Below are positions 9,580 to 17,401 of a stretch of DNA of 19,729 nucleotides, in pieces. The notes under the pieces are model-generated. The model worked only from the letters and a program-made list of their open reading frames with translations. It did not search any database and was not told where the DNA came from. The stretch covers positions 1 through 19,729 of the forward strand of contig BRYA01001141.1 in NCBI GenBank assembly GCA_030267965.1, in the 5' to 3' direction. This stretch comes from Triparma columacea. Lineage: Eukaryota > Sar > Bolidophyceae > Parmales > Triparmaceae. Each line of letters starts with the position of its first letter. Position 1 is the stretch's first letter. A program made the translations under genes and the position numbers.

Positions 9580-9910
9580 TAGAGGGGAATGTATGGGATG
9601 GTCTGATGTGTGAGAGCGTTTGGAAGATCGGTGTTAGTATTTAAAGAGGTTTAGGGATGTGGGAGAGGGCTGTGGAAGAGATAGGAAGCTTGGAAAGGAC
9701 GGCGATGAGGTGTCAATAAAATCAGCAATGAATGCTTCTAATGGGAGTATTTGTAAGCGTAATAGTATGATATCAATATTCTAAGACGATACAAACAAGA
9801 ATCAGAGCGTAATATGGATGAAAAATTCTCACTTTGGGAGAGATATTGGGATCTGATTTCTTGGTGGTCTGAGGGATGGGATAATGGAATCCGGAATCCA
9901 AAGGAAATAT
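9580..9910. other. Intergenic DNA upstream of duplicated unit A
   Basis: About 330 bp of AT-richer DNA between the epimerase start (minus) and the left edge of repeat A. It must contain the epimerase promoter and possibly that of the ubiquitin-fusion gene. No coding frame, RNA gene or clear element seen. Confidence 0.3.
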
Positions 9911-9935
9911 CAAAAATCTTGTTTATCTACGTAGT

Positions 9936-10082
9936 ATGTCAGTCAAAGTCGAAACTTCCTCAAGTTTCTCTTCCGGTCCCGTCTTAGGAAAGACTCCTAC
10001 CCCCCTAACTTCCGTTGATGTTAGGTTTTTGGGTAAAGATCGTGTCCCCGGGCTTTGTCACTGGAAGTCAGATTTGACATGA
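9936..10082 (+). CDS. Short upstream frame (48 aa) leading the ubiquitin-fusion gene, copy A
   Basis: ATG at 9936 opens MSVKVETSSS... and runs 48 codons to TGA 10080-10082, which overlaps the next ATG as ATGA (10079-10082). It is identical base for base in copy B. Three readings are possible: a regulatory upstream frame with reinitiation at the overlapping ATG, the true N-terminus, or chance. For the second reading, GG|GTAAAG at 10033 could splice to ACTGCAG ending at 10088, a 56-bp intron that restores frame exactly into EQLRSQIAS of the main protein. Nothing in it is recognised. Confidence 0.35.
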   Translation: MSVKVETSSSFSSGPVLGKTPTPLTSVDVRFLGKDRVPGLCHWKSDLT

Positions 10083-11106
10083 CTGCAGAGCAACTTCGGA
10101 GTCAAATTGCCTCAGCTCTTCCAGCTGATGTAAAGAGGTAAGTTTATGTCCGGTTTGCGGTCCGAATTTGCGGTAATTAGCCAGAGAAGGGGATATAAAT
10201 TTGTCGGAGGCAGTTCACAATCCTCACTTACCCATTTCCCCTTCCCATCCCCCTTCCCATCCCCTTCCACACATCCCATGGTATGGCAGCACTGATATAG
10301 GTCGCATCTATGGAAAGGGTGGCCCCATGGTCGACCTGAAGGCTGGAGTTTGGTCGGGATTTCTGCCTTTTGCTTTGTGTCATGATGACTCTGTGCGCAG
10401 GCTTGGCATTTCAGCTGCCTTGCTCGCAACCAAGTGTTCGCCCGGGCCAACCATATCGGATGCCTTGGCAATCGCCAAGGCTGAGATGTTCTCGGGAAAG
10501 TCCTACTCTGTGGTGGAAGGTCAACTCTTCGGCCCATTGGTTGACAATTGGTGTTTCGCCGCTACTGAGCGTGTGGTTGGTCACAGTGCTGCGCCCCTTT
10601 CGGTAGAGATTAAACCCGATAGATCAGATCCGATGAGCATTGTGATTAAGACACTAACTGGTAAGACCATCACCCTCAACGTTGAGTCTCACGACACCAT
10701 CCACAGCGTCAAGCAGAAGTTCCAGGATGAGGAGGGCATCCCCTGTGACCAGCAGCGTCTCATCTTCGCCGGCAGGGATGTCGAGGACGGCAGGACCCTC
10801 TCCGACTACAAAATTCAGGCAAATGCCACACTACACCTCGTCTTGCAACTTCGTGGCGGTATGTACAACGTGACTGCATCTAGGCAGGACTTCGTCGAGC
10901 TCGTCGATGCCCCCAACCCTACTGTACCAATTTATATTGATGGGATCTCCATCGATGTCGAGGTTTCCCCCATGGACACTGCGGAGACCCTCGTTGCCAA
11001 GGCTGTGAAGATGAAGGAGATCAAGGACGCGAATGATGAGATCGGAGCTCTGGAGTCTCAGCTTGCCGCCAAGAAGGAATCCCTCAAAAAAAGGAAGAGG
11101 GAGTGA
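10079..11106 (+). CDS. Novel-domain/ubiquitin-like fusion protein, copy A
   Basis: Exons 10079-10137 ([10 protein letters not shown]...) and 10290-11106 join as AG|C (Ser) across a 152-bp intron, GTAAGT to ATGGCAG, with a C-rich tract; 291 residues. Residues 1-134 form a domain I do not recognise. Residues 135-210 are a ubiquitin fold with [22 protein letters not shown] and a C-terminal LRGG. In ubiquitin numbering it keeps Lys6, 11, 27 and 29 and the Leu8/Ile44/Val70 patch. It has lost Lys33 (Glu), Lys48 (Arg) and Lys63 (Ala), and carries Gln at 72. After Gly76 comes an 81-residue tail ending in a helical, basic KKRKRE, possibly a nuclear signal. A deubiquitinase could in principle cut after GG, as in ribosomal ubiquitin fusions. 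A downstream ATG at 10327 with a TATA-like GATATAAAT at 10192 offers a shorter alternative start. Confidence 0.72.
10633..10860 (+). other. Diverged ubiquitin domain, copy A
   Basis: Seventy-six codons align to ubiquitin without gaps from Met1 to Gly76. Changes not shared with copy B include His20, His24, Phe30, Asp49, Val50, Lys60 and Gln72. Residue 72 is the position where activating enzymes discriminate Arg (ubiquitin) from Ala (NEDD8), so Gln72 would be expected to weaken loading by the standard E1. Confidence 0.85.
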
Positions 11107-11281
11107 GTCGAGCCTCCCTCGTTGAACGCAGCCTCCTACCCTTCCGTTTCCCTGCTCTGTAAAAAAATTGCTTTATTTTTGAGAAAAAAGTTGAAATGTA
11201 GACCCCTACGTGACGTAAATCGGGTTGCCGAGCACGGGACATGTGCCTCCTTCGGCGGCCATTTTGTCGGAGAGCTCTCTC

Positions 11282-12568
11282 TCACTTCTTTTCCCTCTTT
11301 CCTCTTTGTTTGGGCTCGCCTTTCTTTGGGATCATGCTGAGGGAGACCTTCCCAGACGATTTGTCGACGGACCTGACTCTGACCTGGACCTTCTGTCCAA
11401 CTACAACGACGGACTTTGCATCCTTGACGCCTCCCTTAGCGAGGTGGGAATTGAAGACAAGGCCTACAAGCTCACCTTTGAGACCCTCGACAATGTTGAC
11501 GGCGGAGAAGCGGACGAAGGCCCCAAAATCAAGGGTAGACACGACCTGCAATGAAGGAGTGAAGAGCAGGCGAGGGTTGGATTAACGAGAAGGCCCTGTC
11601 ATTTCCTTCCGCAAGGGGAGGATTGGATTGACGAGAAGGCTGCTTAAATTTTAGCCTATTCTCACCTCTCCAACCACCATTTTTGTGTCGTCAAAGCCTG
11701 AGTCTGCGAGAGCATTAGCAGCAGCAGCCTGTTTGGCGTGGCGCTTTCCCGTGACACTTCCCCTCCTCTCCTCGGCCTTGATGCTCCTCATGGTGAGGGC
11801 GACCTGCTTCTTCTTAGTGTTAACGGCAATGACTCTGACGTTGACCTCCTGGTTGACGACAAGGATGCTTCTCAGTTTGGTGACGAAGTCATCCGCGATT
11901 TCGGAGATGTGGAGGAGGCCGTCAGACTGGTAACCAATGTCAACAAAAGCGCCCCAGGGAGTGACTTTCATGACCTTGCCGGTGAGCTCCTGGCCAGCGG
12001 TGAGCTCAGAAATTGGGGCCTTCTCGGACATTGCGTTCGCTCCCTTGGGGTGGTCGACGTTTTCGGCGTCCTTGGTGCTTCCCCCCCCCCCCTTGTTCGC
12101 CGCCCCTAGCCCCTTCACCCTCTTCACCGACTGTTTCTTGGCTTCACGTCGGTGGTTAGCTATTCCGTCATATTTGACCGGCCTAGAGGTCGGGTATGCG
12201 GTGACGACCTTGGATCCCTTGACAACGTTGTGCATCCTCTCCCCTGGAAGAGAAGAGCGCTCCTTCATCCTCACGATGGCGTGCCTCGACAAGGTGATTG
12301 GCGGCTGTATCTCCTTCTGACGATGCCTATGCTTGCTCATATGGGAATTTTCGTAGTACTCCTCCAAAAGCTCAGACTCCTCGTCGAAGAAGTGAGAGGC
12401 GGAGGCATTGGATGTGGGGCGAGCCTTATTGCGTTTTTTGGCGGAGGCATTGGATGTGGGGCGAGCCTTATTGCGTTTTTTTACGACATTCTTCTTCTTA
12501 GCGGACTTGGTGGAGATAAGATCACGCACAACTTGGGAATATTCATGACTTCGATACCCTGAAGCCAT
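11282..12568 (-). CDS. Two-S1-domain RNA-binding protein
   Basis: Exons 12568-11666 and 11545-11282 join in phase 0 (GAG|GTGAGA, CATTGCAG) for 388 residues. The first S1 fold spans about 190-262 (GQELTGKVMKVTPWGAFVDIG, GLLHISEI, VNVRVIAVNTKKKQVALTM). The second spans about 298-375, begins just before the intron (VVGE|VVSTLDFGAFV) and ends with KVSLSMIPKK. S1 pairs of this kind bind single-stranded RNA in translation or RNA decay, including in plastids, but the start shows no obvious transit peptide. The N-terminus is very basic and carries a 14-residue tandem repeat (KKRNKARPTSNASA at 30-43 and 44-57). Residues about 94-130 (LSRHAIVRMKERSS) weakly resemble the DUF4258 pattern of His then RM..R. 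The gene sits on the opposite strand between the two ubiquitin-fusion copies. Confidence 0.8.
12399..12482 (-). repeat. Two tandem 42-bp units inside the S1-protein gene
   Basis: Units 12399-12440 and 12441-12482 match at 41 of 42 positions and encode the same 14 residues twice. The near-perfect identity shows a recent in-frame slippage or duplication in a basic, disordered region. Confidence 0.95.
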
Positions 12569-12664
12569 AACTATATCCTTTGAGCTGATTCTTCCAAGAT
12601 TGGACTATGGGTGGGTTCCTGGGATCAATTTTGTCTTAACAAAAATCTTGTTTATCTACGTAGT

Positions 12665-12811
12665 ATGTCAGTCAAAGTCGAAACTTCCTCAAGTTTCTCT
12701 TCCGGTCCCGTCTTAGGAAAGACTCCTACCCCCCTAACTTCCGTTGATGTTAGGTTTTTGGGTAAAGATCGTGTCCCCGGGCTTTGTCACTGGAAGTCAG
12801 ATTTGACATGA
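12665..12811 (+). CDS. Short upstream frame (48 aa) leading the ubiquitin-fusion gene, copy B
   Basis: Base-for-base identical to the frame at 9936-10082, with the same ATGA overlap with the next start (12808-12811) and the same possible 56-bp in-frame intron. Identity alone is weak proof of coding, because the flanking noncoding bases are equally identical. Confidence 0.35.
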   Translation: MSVKVETSSSFSSGPVLGKTPTPLTSVDVRFLGKDRVPGLCHWKSDLT

Positions 12812-13839
12812 CTGCAGAGCAACTTCGGAGTCAAATTGCCTCAGTTCTTCCAGATGATGTGAAGAGGTACGTTTATATCCGGATTTGCGGTCCGAATTTG
12901 CGGTAATTAGCCAGAGAAGGGGATATAAATTTGTCGGAGGCAGTTCACAATCCTCACTCCCCCATTTCTCCTTCCCACCCCCCTTCCCATCCCCTTCCAC
13001 ACATCCCATGGCATGGCAGCACTGATATAGGTCGCATCTATGGAAAGGGTGGCCCTATGGTCGACCTGAAGGCTGGAGTTTGGTCGGGATTTCTGCCTTT
13101 TGCTTTGTGTCATGATGACTCTGTGCGCAGGCTTGGCATTTCAGCTGCCTTGCTCGCAACCAAGTGTTCGCCCGGGCCAACCATATCGGATGCCTTGACA
13201 ATCGCCAAGGCTGACATGTTCTCGGGGAAGTCCTACTCCGTGGTGGAAGGCAAACTCTTCGGCCCATTGGTTGACAATTGGTGTTTCGCCGCTACTGAGC
13301 ATGTGGTTGGTCACAGTGCTGCGCCCCTTTCGGTAGAGATTAAACCCGATAGGTCTGATCTGATGAGCATTGTGATTAAGACACTAACTGGTAATACCAT
13401 CACCCTCAACGTTGAGTCCTCTGACACCATTGACTGTGTCAAGCAGAAGATCCAGGATGAGGAGGGCATCCCCTGTGACCAGCAGCGTCTCATCTTTGCC
13501 GGCCGTCAGCTCGAGGACGGCAGGACCCTCTCCTCCTGCAACATCACGGCATATGCCACACTACACCTCGTCTCGCGCCTTCGTGGCGGTATGTACAACG
13601 TGTCTGCATCTAGGCAGGACTTTGAAGAGCTCGTCGATTCCCCCAACCCTACCGTCCCAATTTACATTGATGGGACCTCTATCGACGTCGAAGTTTGCCC
13701 CATGGACACTGCAGAGACCCTCGTCGCCAAGGCTGTGGAGATGAAGGAGATCAAGGACGAAGTTGACGAGATCGCAGCTCTGGAGTCTCAGCTGGCCGCC
13801 AAGAAGGAGGCCCTCCTCCTAAAAAGGAAGAGGGAGTGA
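12808..13839 (+). CDS. Novel-domain/ubiquitin-like fusion protein, copy B
   Basis: Exons 12808-12866 and 13020-13839 (GTACGT to ATGGCAG, 153-bp intron, phase as in copy A) give 292 residues. The unrecognised N-terminal domain is close to copy A (for example Thr for Ala, Asp for Glu, Lys for Gln). The ubiquitin domain (residues 135-210) keeps Ser20, Asp24, Ile30, Gln49, Leu50, Asn60 and Arg72 where copy A has changed. It loses Lys11 (Asn), Asp58 (Ser), Tyr59 (Cys), Gln62 (Thr) and Leu71 (Ser). Lys33, Lys48 and Lys63 are absent in both copies. The 82-residue tail ends LLLKRKRE, then TGA at 13837-13839. That stop lies inside a good donor-like GTGAGT (13836-13841), and the frame beyond it stays open into the deiodinase-like gene. 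Confidence 0.72.
13363..13590 (+). other. Diverged ubiquitin domain, copy B
   Basis: Gapless 76-codon ubiquitin match ending RLRGG. It retains Arg72 and the LRGG tail for possible activation, but Leu71 is Ser and the 58-64 surface (SSCNITAY) is rebuilt. At 12 of the 14 sites where A and B differ, one of the two keeps the canonical residue, so both decay from a more normal ancestor. Confidence 0.85.
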
Positions 13840-13890
13840 GTCGAGCCTCCCTCGTCGAACGCAGCCTCCCCACCTCCCGTTTCCCTGCTC

Positions 13891-14694
13891 GGTGATGATA
13901 ACGCGGTGAAGGCGATCCTAGCAAGAGAGGAGGAGCTCAGGAAGAACGAGGATGCGCAAATCCGTTTCGAGGAGGCGGAATCTTCCGGCGACCGGGACTG
14001 GATAGTCGTCGCTGAGGAGATCCAGGCCGAAACGCTCCAAGAGTTCGGCATCGAACCCACACCCCTTGCGCTCCATCAGCTCCGCCTCGCTGCCGCTCGT
14101 TTCGGGACTTCCTTCTACATCAAATTCAACCGCGCCCGACTTGGTAACCTATCCCCTGGCTCTCCCGCCCCGGATGTACCCCTAGTGTCGTTCACCACCG
14201 AAGCTCCAACGACGCTGCTGAGCTACGCGAAGCCTGGGAGGCCTTTGGTCGTGCTGGCAGGGTCGTTCTCCTGACCCCCATTCCGCGCCATCCTCCCAGC
14301 CGTACAGAAGGACATGGTAGGGTCTGAGGGTTGGCAGGTGGATTGGTTGATGGTATACATAGAGGAGGCACACGCGGTTGATGAGTGGCCGGTGCGTTCG
14401 GGGCGATTCGTACCCGGGGGAATACCCGTGAGCGTGGAACAGCCAAAGACAACCAATGAGAGGCTCGGAATCTGCACAGAGTTCATTCAGACTATGGGAA
14501 TTCCGAAGGACGGTGAATTGAAAATAGCAGTGGACGGACCGGAGGAGGGGAATCTATTCGAGAAGGCTTACGCGCCTTGGCCGGTGAGGATGTTTGTTAT
14601 TGAGGATGGAACGATGCAGTTCATTAGCGCACCGACGGAGTGCAGCCACAATGTTGGAGAGCTTAGGGAGTGGTTGGAGGAGAGGTTCAAGTGA
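13891..14694 (+). CDS. Iodothyronine-deiodinase-like selenoprotein (5' end unresolved)
   Basis: Open frame of 268 codons if the TGA at 14272-14274 is read as selenocysteine. The context RPLVVLAGSFS-TGA-PPFRAILP matches the deiodinase active site (RPLVVNFGSCT-Sec-PPF), and the same frame continues with VDWLMVYIEEAHAVDEWP, the family's YIEEAH.DGW block, then a thioredoxin-fold ending WPVRMFVIEDG and LREWLEERFK. Residues before the Sec (FYIKFNRARLGNLSPGSPAPDVPLVSF) match the domain entry strand. Known members reductively remove iodine or otherwise act as thiol redox enzymes; the substrate in a protist is unknown. No ATG occurs between 13840 and the Sec codon, so the start lies in an unseen exon, was lost to the duplication, or is supplied by copy B upstream. 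The frame ends at TGA 14692-14694. Confidence 0.85.
14272..14274 (+). other. In-frame TGA, predicted selenocysteine codon
   Basis: The TGA sits exactly at the catalytic Sec site of the deiodinase fold, followed by Pro-Pro-Phe, and strong homology continues in the same frame for 139 more codons. A frameshift or true stop would not give this arrangement. Confidence 0.88.
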
Positions 14695-15089
14695 GGAGAG
14701 GGGGGAGCAGGACGAAAGGATGAGAGAAGAAGCGCAGTTGATGACGGGTCAAACAATGACACTGAGAACGCGCGAACTTGATAATAATTTTGCCTCGCTG
14801 CATGTTGTAGGTTGAAAGCAATATCGCTGGCACTGTTCAACCTCAAATCCAAGGCCATGGCCCAATCCTTTTCTTGACCATAAATTGCCAATCCTTTTCT
14901 TGTCCATAAATTGCACAAACATACACATATAGACACATACAGATATACATAAACCCATCCATCTATCCATACACACCATTCTACCACTTATCTACCACTA
15001 ACATACACACAAACACAAACAAATCTACAAACAAAATCAACACGGAGCTTCAAGATTCTTCCCCACGCTGTCCTCATCCGCCCCCTAAA
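14695..15089 (+). other. 3' region of the selenoprotein gene, including a SECIS-like hairpin and 26-bp repeats
   Basis: A SECIS should lie here. At 14732-14773 a short helix (GCGC-A-GTT with AAC-GCGC) encloses ATGA (14741), an AAAC loop (14751) and TGAG (14763) in SECIS order, but the inner helix is only about 5 bp, far shorter than canonical. A separate 8-bp stem, AGGTTGAA (14809-14816) with TTCAACCT (14836-14843), lacks the SECIS core. Tandem 26-bp units at 14862-14887 and 14888-14913 differ at one base. The rest is A/C-rich leader for the next gene. Confidence 0.35.
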
Positions 15090-16523
15090 ATGTCATCCTA
15101 CGCACCCCTCGCCGACGAGCTCTCCGACTCCCTCCCCTTCGCCTCCCGCACCACCGTAGGCGGAAGCACCCCTAGTGCTACATTCTTCTCATGCGTTGCG
15201 AACCTTGCAAACACTATACTAGGTTCTGGTCTCCTAGGTCTCCCTGGTGCTTTCGCAGGTGCGGGTTCACTAACCGGTACTCTTCTTCTAATAATCGCCG
15301 CCTTCGGTTCCGCGAATGGTCTAAGGCTACTCTCCCTCTGTGCTTCTAAAGTAGGGTACGATGAACCTACAAGTTTCTACTCCGTAGCCAACCGCGCCCA
15401 CCCATCCTCTACCACTGTAATCGATTTCGCGGTTGCGATAAAGTGTTTCGGAGTCGCTACAAGTTACCTTATTATAGTCGCAGATGTAATGGTTGACGTA
15501 ATGAAGTACTTTAATGGGGACGGTAGCATGTGGTCAGAGAGGTGGATATGGGTGGTTGTTGGGACGAGTGCGGTTACGAGCCTGAGCTTCTTCAAGACTT
15601 TGGATGCGCTGAAATTCACGAGCGCGATAGCGATTGTGTTCGTTGTTACTTTGACTGTCGTTATCGTGATATACAGTACAGGTGCTATCAACCCTTGCGA
15701 CCCTATGGTGTTCGAGGAGTTCGGTGATACCTGTAAGGGTCCAACCGACCTCACGAAACCCTTCAAGGACACGCTCCAGAAGCTGTCAACCTTCGTGTTC
15801 GCTTACACCTGTCATCAGAACATCTTCAGCGTATGTAACGAGATATCCAACCGCACACAATCCGCCGTCGACAGGGTTATAGCGACGTCCATAACGGTGG
15901 GGTTGGTGCTTTACCTTGTCGTAGCTTGGGCGGGGTATGAAACCTTCGGTGATAACGTGCAGAGTGACATCTTGAAGAACTACCCGAAGAACGCGTTAGT
16001 TACGACCATGAGGATATTCGTGGCGCTGCTGGTTATCTTTAGCTACCCGCTGCAACTGGACCCTAGCAGGAGGTGTGTTACTACGCTGGTTAATAAAATT
16101 AGGAAGGGGAAACGAGATGATGAACTAATTAAGACTGACGTTGAGGGAATCGACGAAGAGGAGATTAACAACATTGAAAAGGAGAGTCTAAACGGCGTCA
16201 ACGGTTCACATTCCGACTACGATTCCCCGGGGGAAGGAGGGCGCAGCAGAATAGACGATCTGATCTACATGGTAATAACAGTAACGTTCCTAACCTGCAG
16301 TTTCCTACTTGCCATGGTTACCAACGACCTTGGTATTATGCTAGCGTTCGTAGGAGCGACGGGGAGCACGGCGGTAAGCTATATATTACCGGGGGGGATT
16401 TATTTGAGGATTTTTTATAATGAAGGATGGACTTGGGGGAGGATTGCTGCGGTGGTTCAAGTGGGGGCGGGGGCGATTATCATGCCGGTGGCACTTTATT
16501 ACGCAATGGGAGGGGGGGAATGA
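15090..16523 (+). CDS. AAAP/SLC38-type amino-acid transporter
   Basis: A single 477-residue exon with an ATG preceded by a long A/C-rich leader. TM1 carries the family signature (ANLANTILGSGLLGLPGAF), followed by about ten more hydrophobic segments, and the block VFAYTCHQNIFSVCNEISNR matches the conserved FA..CH.....Y.E region of the family. A hydrophilic acidic loop at about residues 345-390 (EGIDEEEINNIEKES) separates the last three membrane segments. Members symport neutral or cationic amino acids with H+ or Na+ at the plasma membrane or vacuole/lysosome; the substrate cannot be read. The absence of introns contrasts with most multi-exon neighbours. The short N-terminal tail (APLADELSD) lies on the cytosolic side by family topology. 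Confidence 0.88.
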   Translation: MSSYAPLADELSDSLPFASRTTVGGSTPSATFFSCVANLANTILGSGLLGLPGAFAGAGSLTGTLLLIIAAFGSANGLRLLSLCASKVGYDEPTSFYSVANRAHPSSTTVIDFAVAIKCFGVATSYLIIVADVMVDVMKYFNGDGSMWSERWIWVVVGTSAVTSLSFFKTLDALKFTSAIAIVFVVTLTVVIVIYSTGAINPCDPMVFEEFGDTCKGPTDLTKPFKDTLQKLSTFVFAYTCHQNIFSVCNEISNRTQSAVDRVIATSITVGLVLYLVVAWAGYETFGDNVQSDILKNYPKNALVTTMRIFVALLVIFSYPLQLDPSRRCVTTLVNKIRKGKRDDELIKTDVEGIDEEEINNIEKESLNGVNGSHSDYDSPGEGGRSRIDDLIYMVITVTFLTCSFLLAMVTNDLGIMLAFVGATGSTAVSYILPGGIYLRIFYNEGWTWGRIAAVVQVGAGAIIMPVALYYAMGGGE

Positions 16524-17401
16524 ACACGTGAGAGTTGAGACACTTGGTTGAGGTTTCATGAGGTTTCATGAGGAGAGACAAATTGGGAATAGAGATAGAG
16601 AGAGTGACATGTCTTCTTTAATAACGAAGTCACGGCGTATGTTATTCGCAAAACCTTTGGCATGTTTTGATTTTAGTTTTGAACCTCGCGTGTGGTTTGA
16701 GAATATACAGGGTTAATATAGCCTAACTAAAATTCCGCTGTCGGAACACCCTGGTATGGACTTCACAACCTGAATTTTGGAAAAGAACCAAGAAAAGCGA
16801 AAACTTGAGGTGAGGACGTACGAGGAGCGACCATTGTCTATTAATTGTCGCGTTTAATGCAAAAGAAACACAAATTCGGCCGTGAATAGAAGTATCAGGG
16901 CGCCACCTCCGACCAGTATATGAGGTTCCACGGATTATATATCTCATGAGATGCCCAACGGAGATTTTAGCTACACTCCCGGGCTTACCGTACCCTACAC
17001 CCGGACTTTCTGAGATTCTTTGACGAATATTATCACCCTTTATCCCTCACCACCTCCCCTTCTTTCTCCCACCCGTCCTCAGCCAAAGTAAACCCCAAGA
17101 ATTAGCCTCTGTAAAAGCTTCGTTGAAGGTAAGAATGTGCATGGAGACCTAAGCTCGGGTAGTACGAGACGTAAATTGAGGAAGAAACGACCGCAACGTA
17201 AAAATCCAAGCCTCAGCTCAAATCCACCTTGGTGCCTTGACCAGGATGGTGGGGTTGAATGTCTGCACTGGAGTCAATCGCCGAATATTAGTCACCGACA
17301 ACTGTTGTTGCCCCTCTTAATCACGCCGCAACCGATACCGTTTCAAAAAACACCTCACTTATCCCCAAACTACCCTTCACCTTTCAGCCTTCCCCCCCCT
17401 C
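16524..17401 (+). other. Long intergenic region with possible 5'-UTR intron of the START gene
   Basis: About 880 bp without a convincing gene. A doubled 10-mer (AGGTTTCATG at 16551-16570) follows the transporter stop. At 17129 AAG|GTAAGA is a good donor and at 17387 CACCTTTCAG is a good acceptor. Together they would define a 259-bp 5'-UTR intron ending 14 bases before the START-gene ATG, with a pyrimidine-rich promoter-like stretch at about 17040-17085. Other open frames look like chance. Confidence 0.4.

Larger units (their letters stand above)
9911..11157 (+). repeat. Duplicated unit, copy A (partner 12640-13890)
   Basis: A direct repeat of about 1.25 kb, starting at CAAAAATCTTG and ending after CCCTGCTC. 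The first 205 bases (9911-10115) match copy B without a mismatch. The intron and N-terminal exon differ at scattered sites (about 11 in the first 350 coding bases, plus one single-base intron indel). The ubiquitin part differs far more densely. No terminal inverted repeats or target-site duplications are visible, so a segmental duplication is more likely than a transposon. Confidence 0.93.
12640..13890 (+). repeat. Duplicated unit, copy B (partner 9911-11157)
   Basis: Direct repeat of copy A displaced by 2729-2730 bp. It ends after CCCTGCTC at 13890. The next base (13891) begins sequence unrelated to the flank of copy A, and that sequence is the coding region of the deiodinase-like gene. The boundary is therefore a junction of two coding units with no intergenic DNA. 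Confidence 0.93.

Noticed and set aside
10633..10860. Polyubiquitin gene or ribosomal ubiquitin fusion
   Set aside because: Only one ubiquitin unit, placed internally, and the tail shows no resemblance to eL40 or eS31.
11211..11218. TGACGTAA bZIP/CRE-like site between copy A and the S1 gene
   Set aside because: An eight-base match occurs easily by chance and lies downstream of both flanking genes' stops, not in a promoter.
9911..13890. Duplicated units as a transposon or composite element
   Set aside because: No terminal inverted repeats, target-site duplications, transposase or reverse transcriptase; a segmental duplication fits better.
14809..14843. 8-bp perfect stem-loop after the selenoprotein gene as SECIS
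   Set aside because: It has no ATGA/GA core and no AA in the apical loop, so it does not meet the SECIS pattern.
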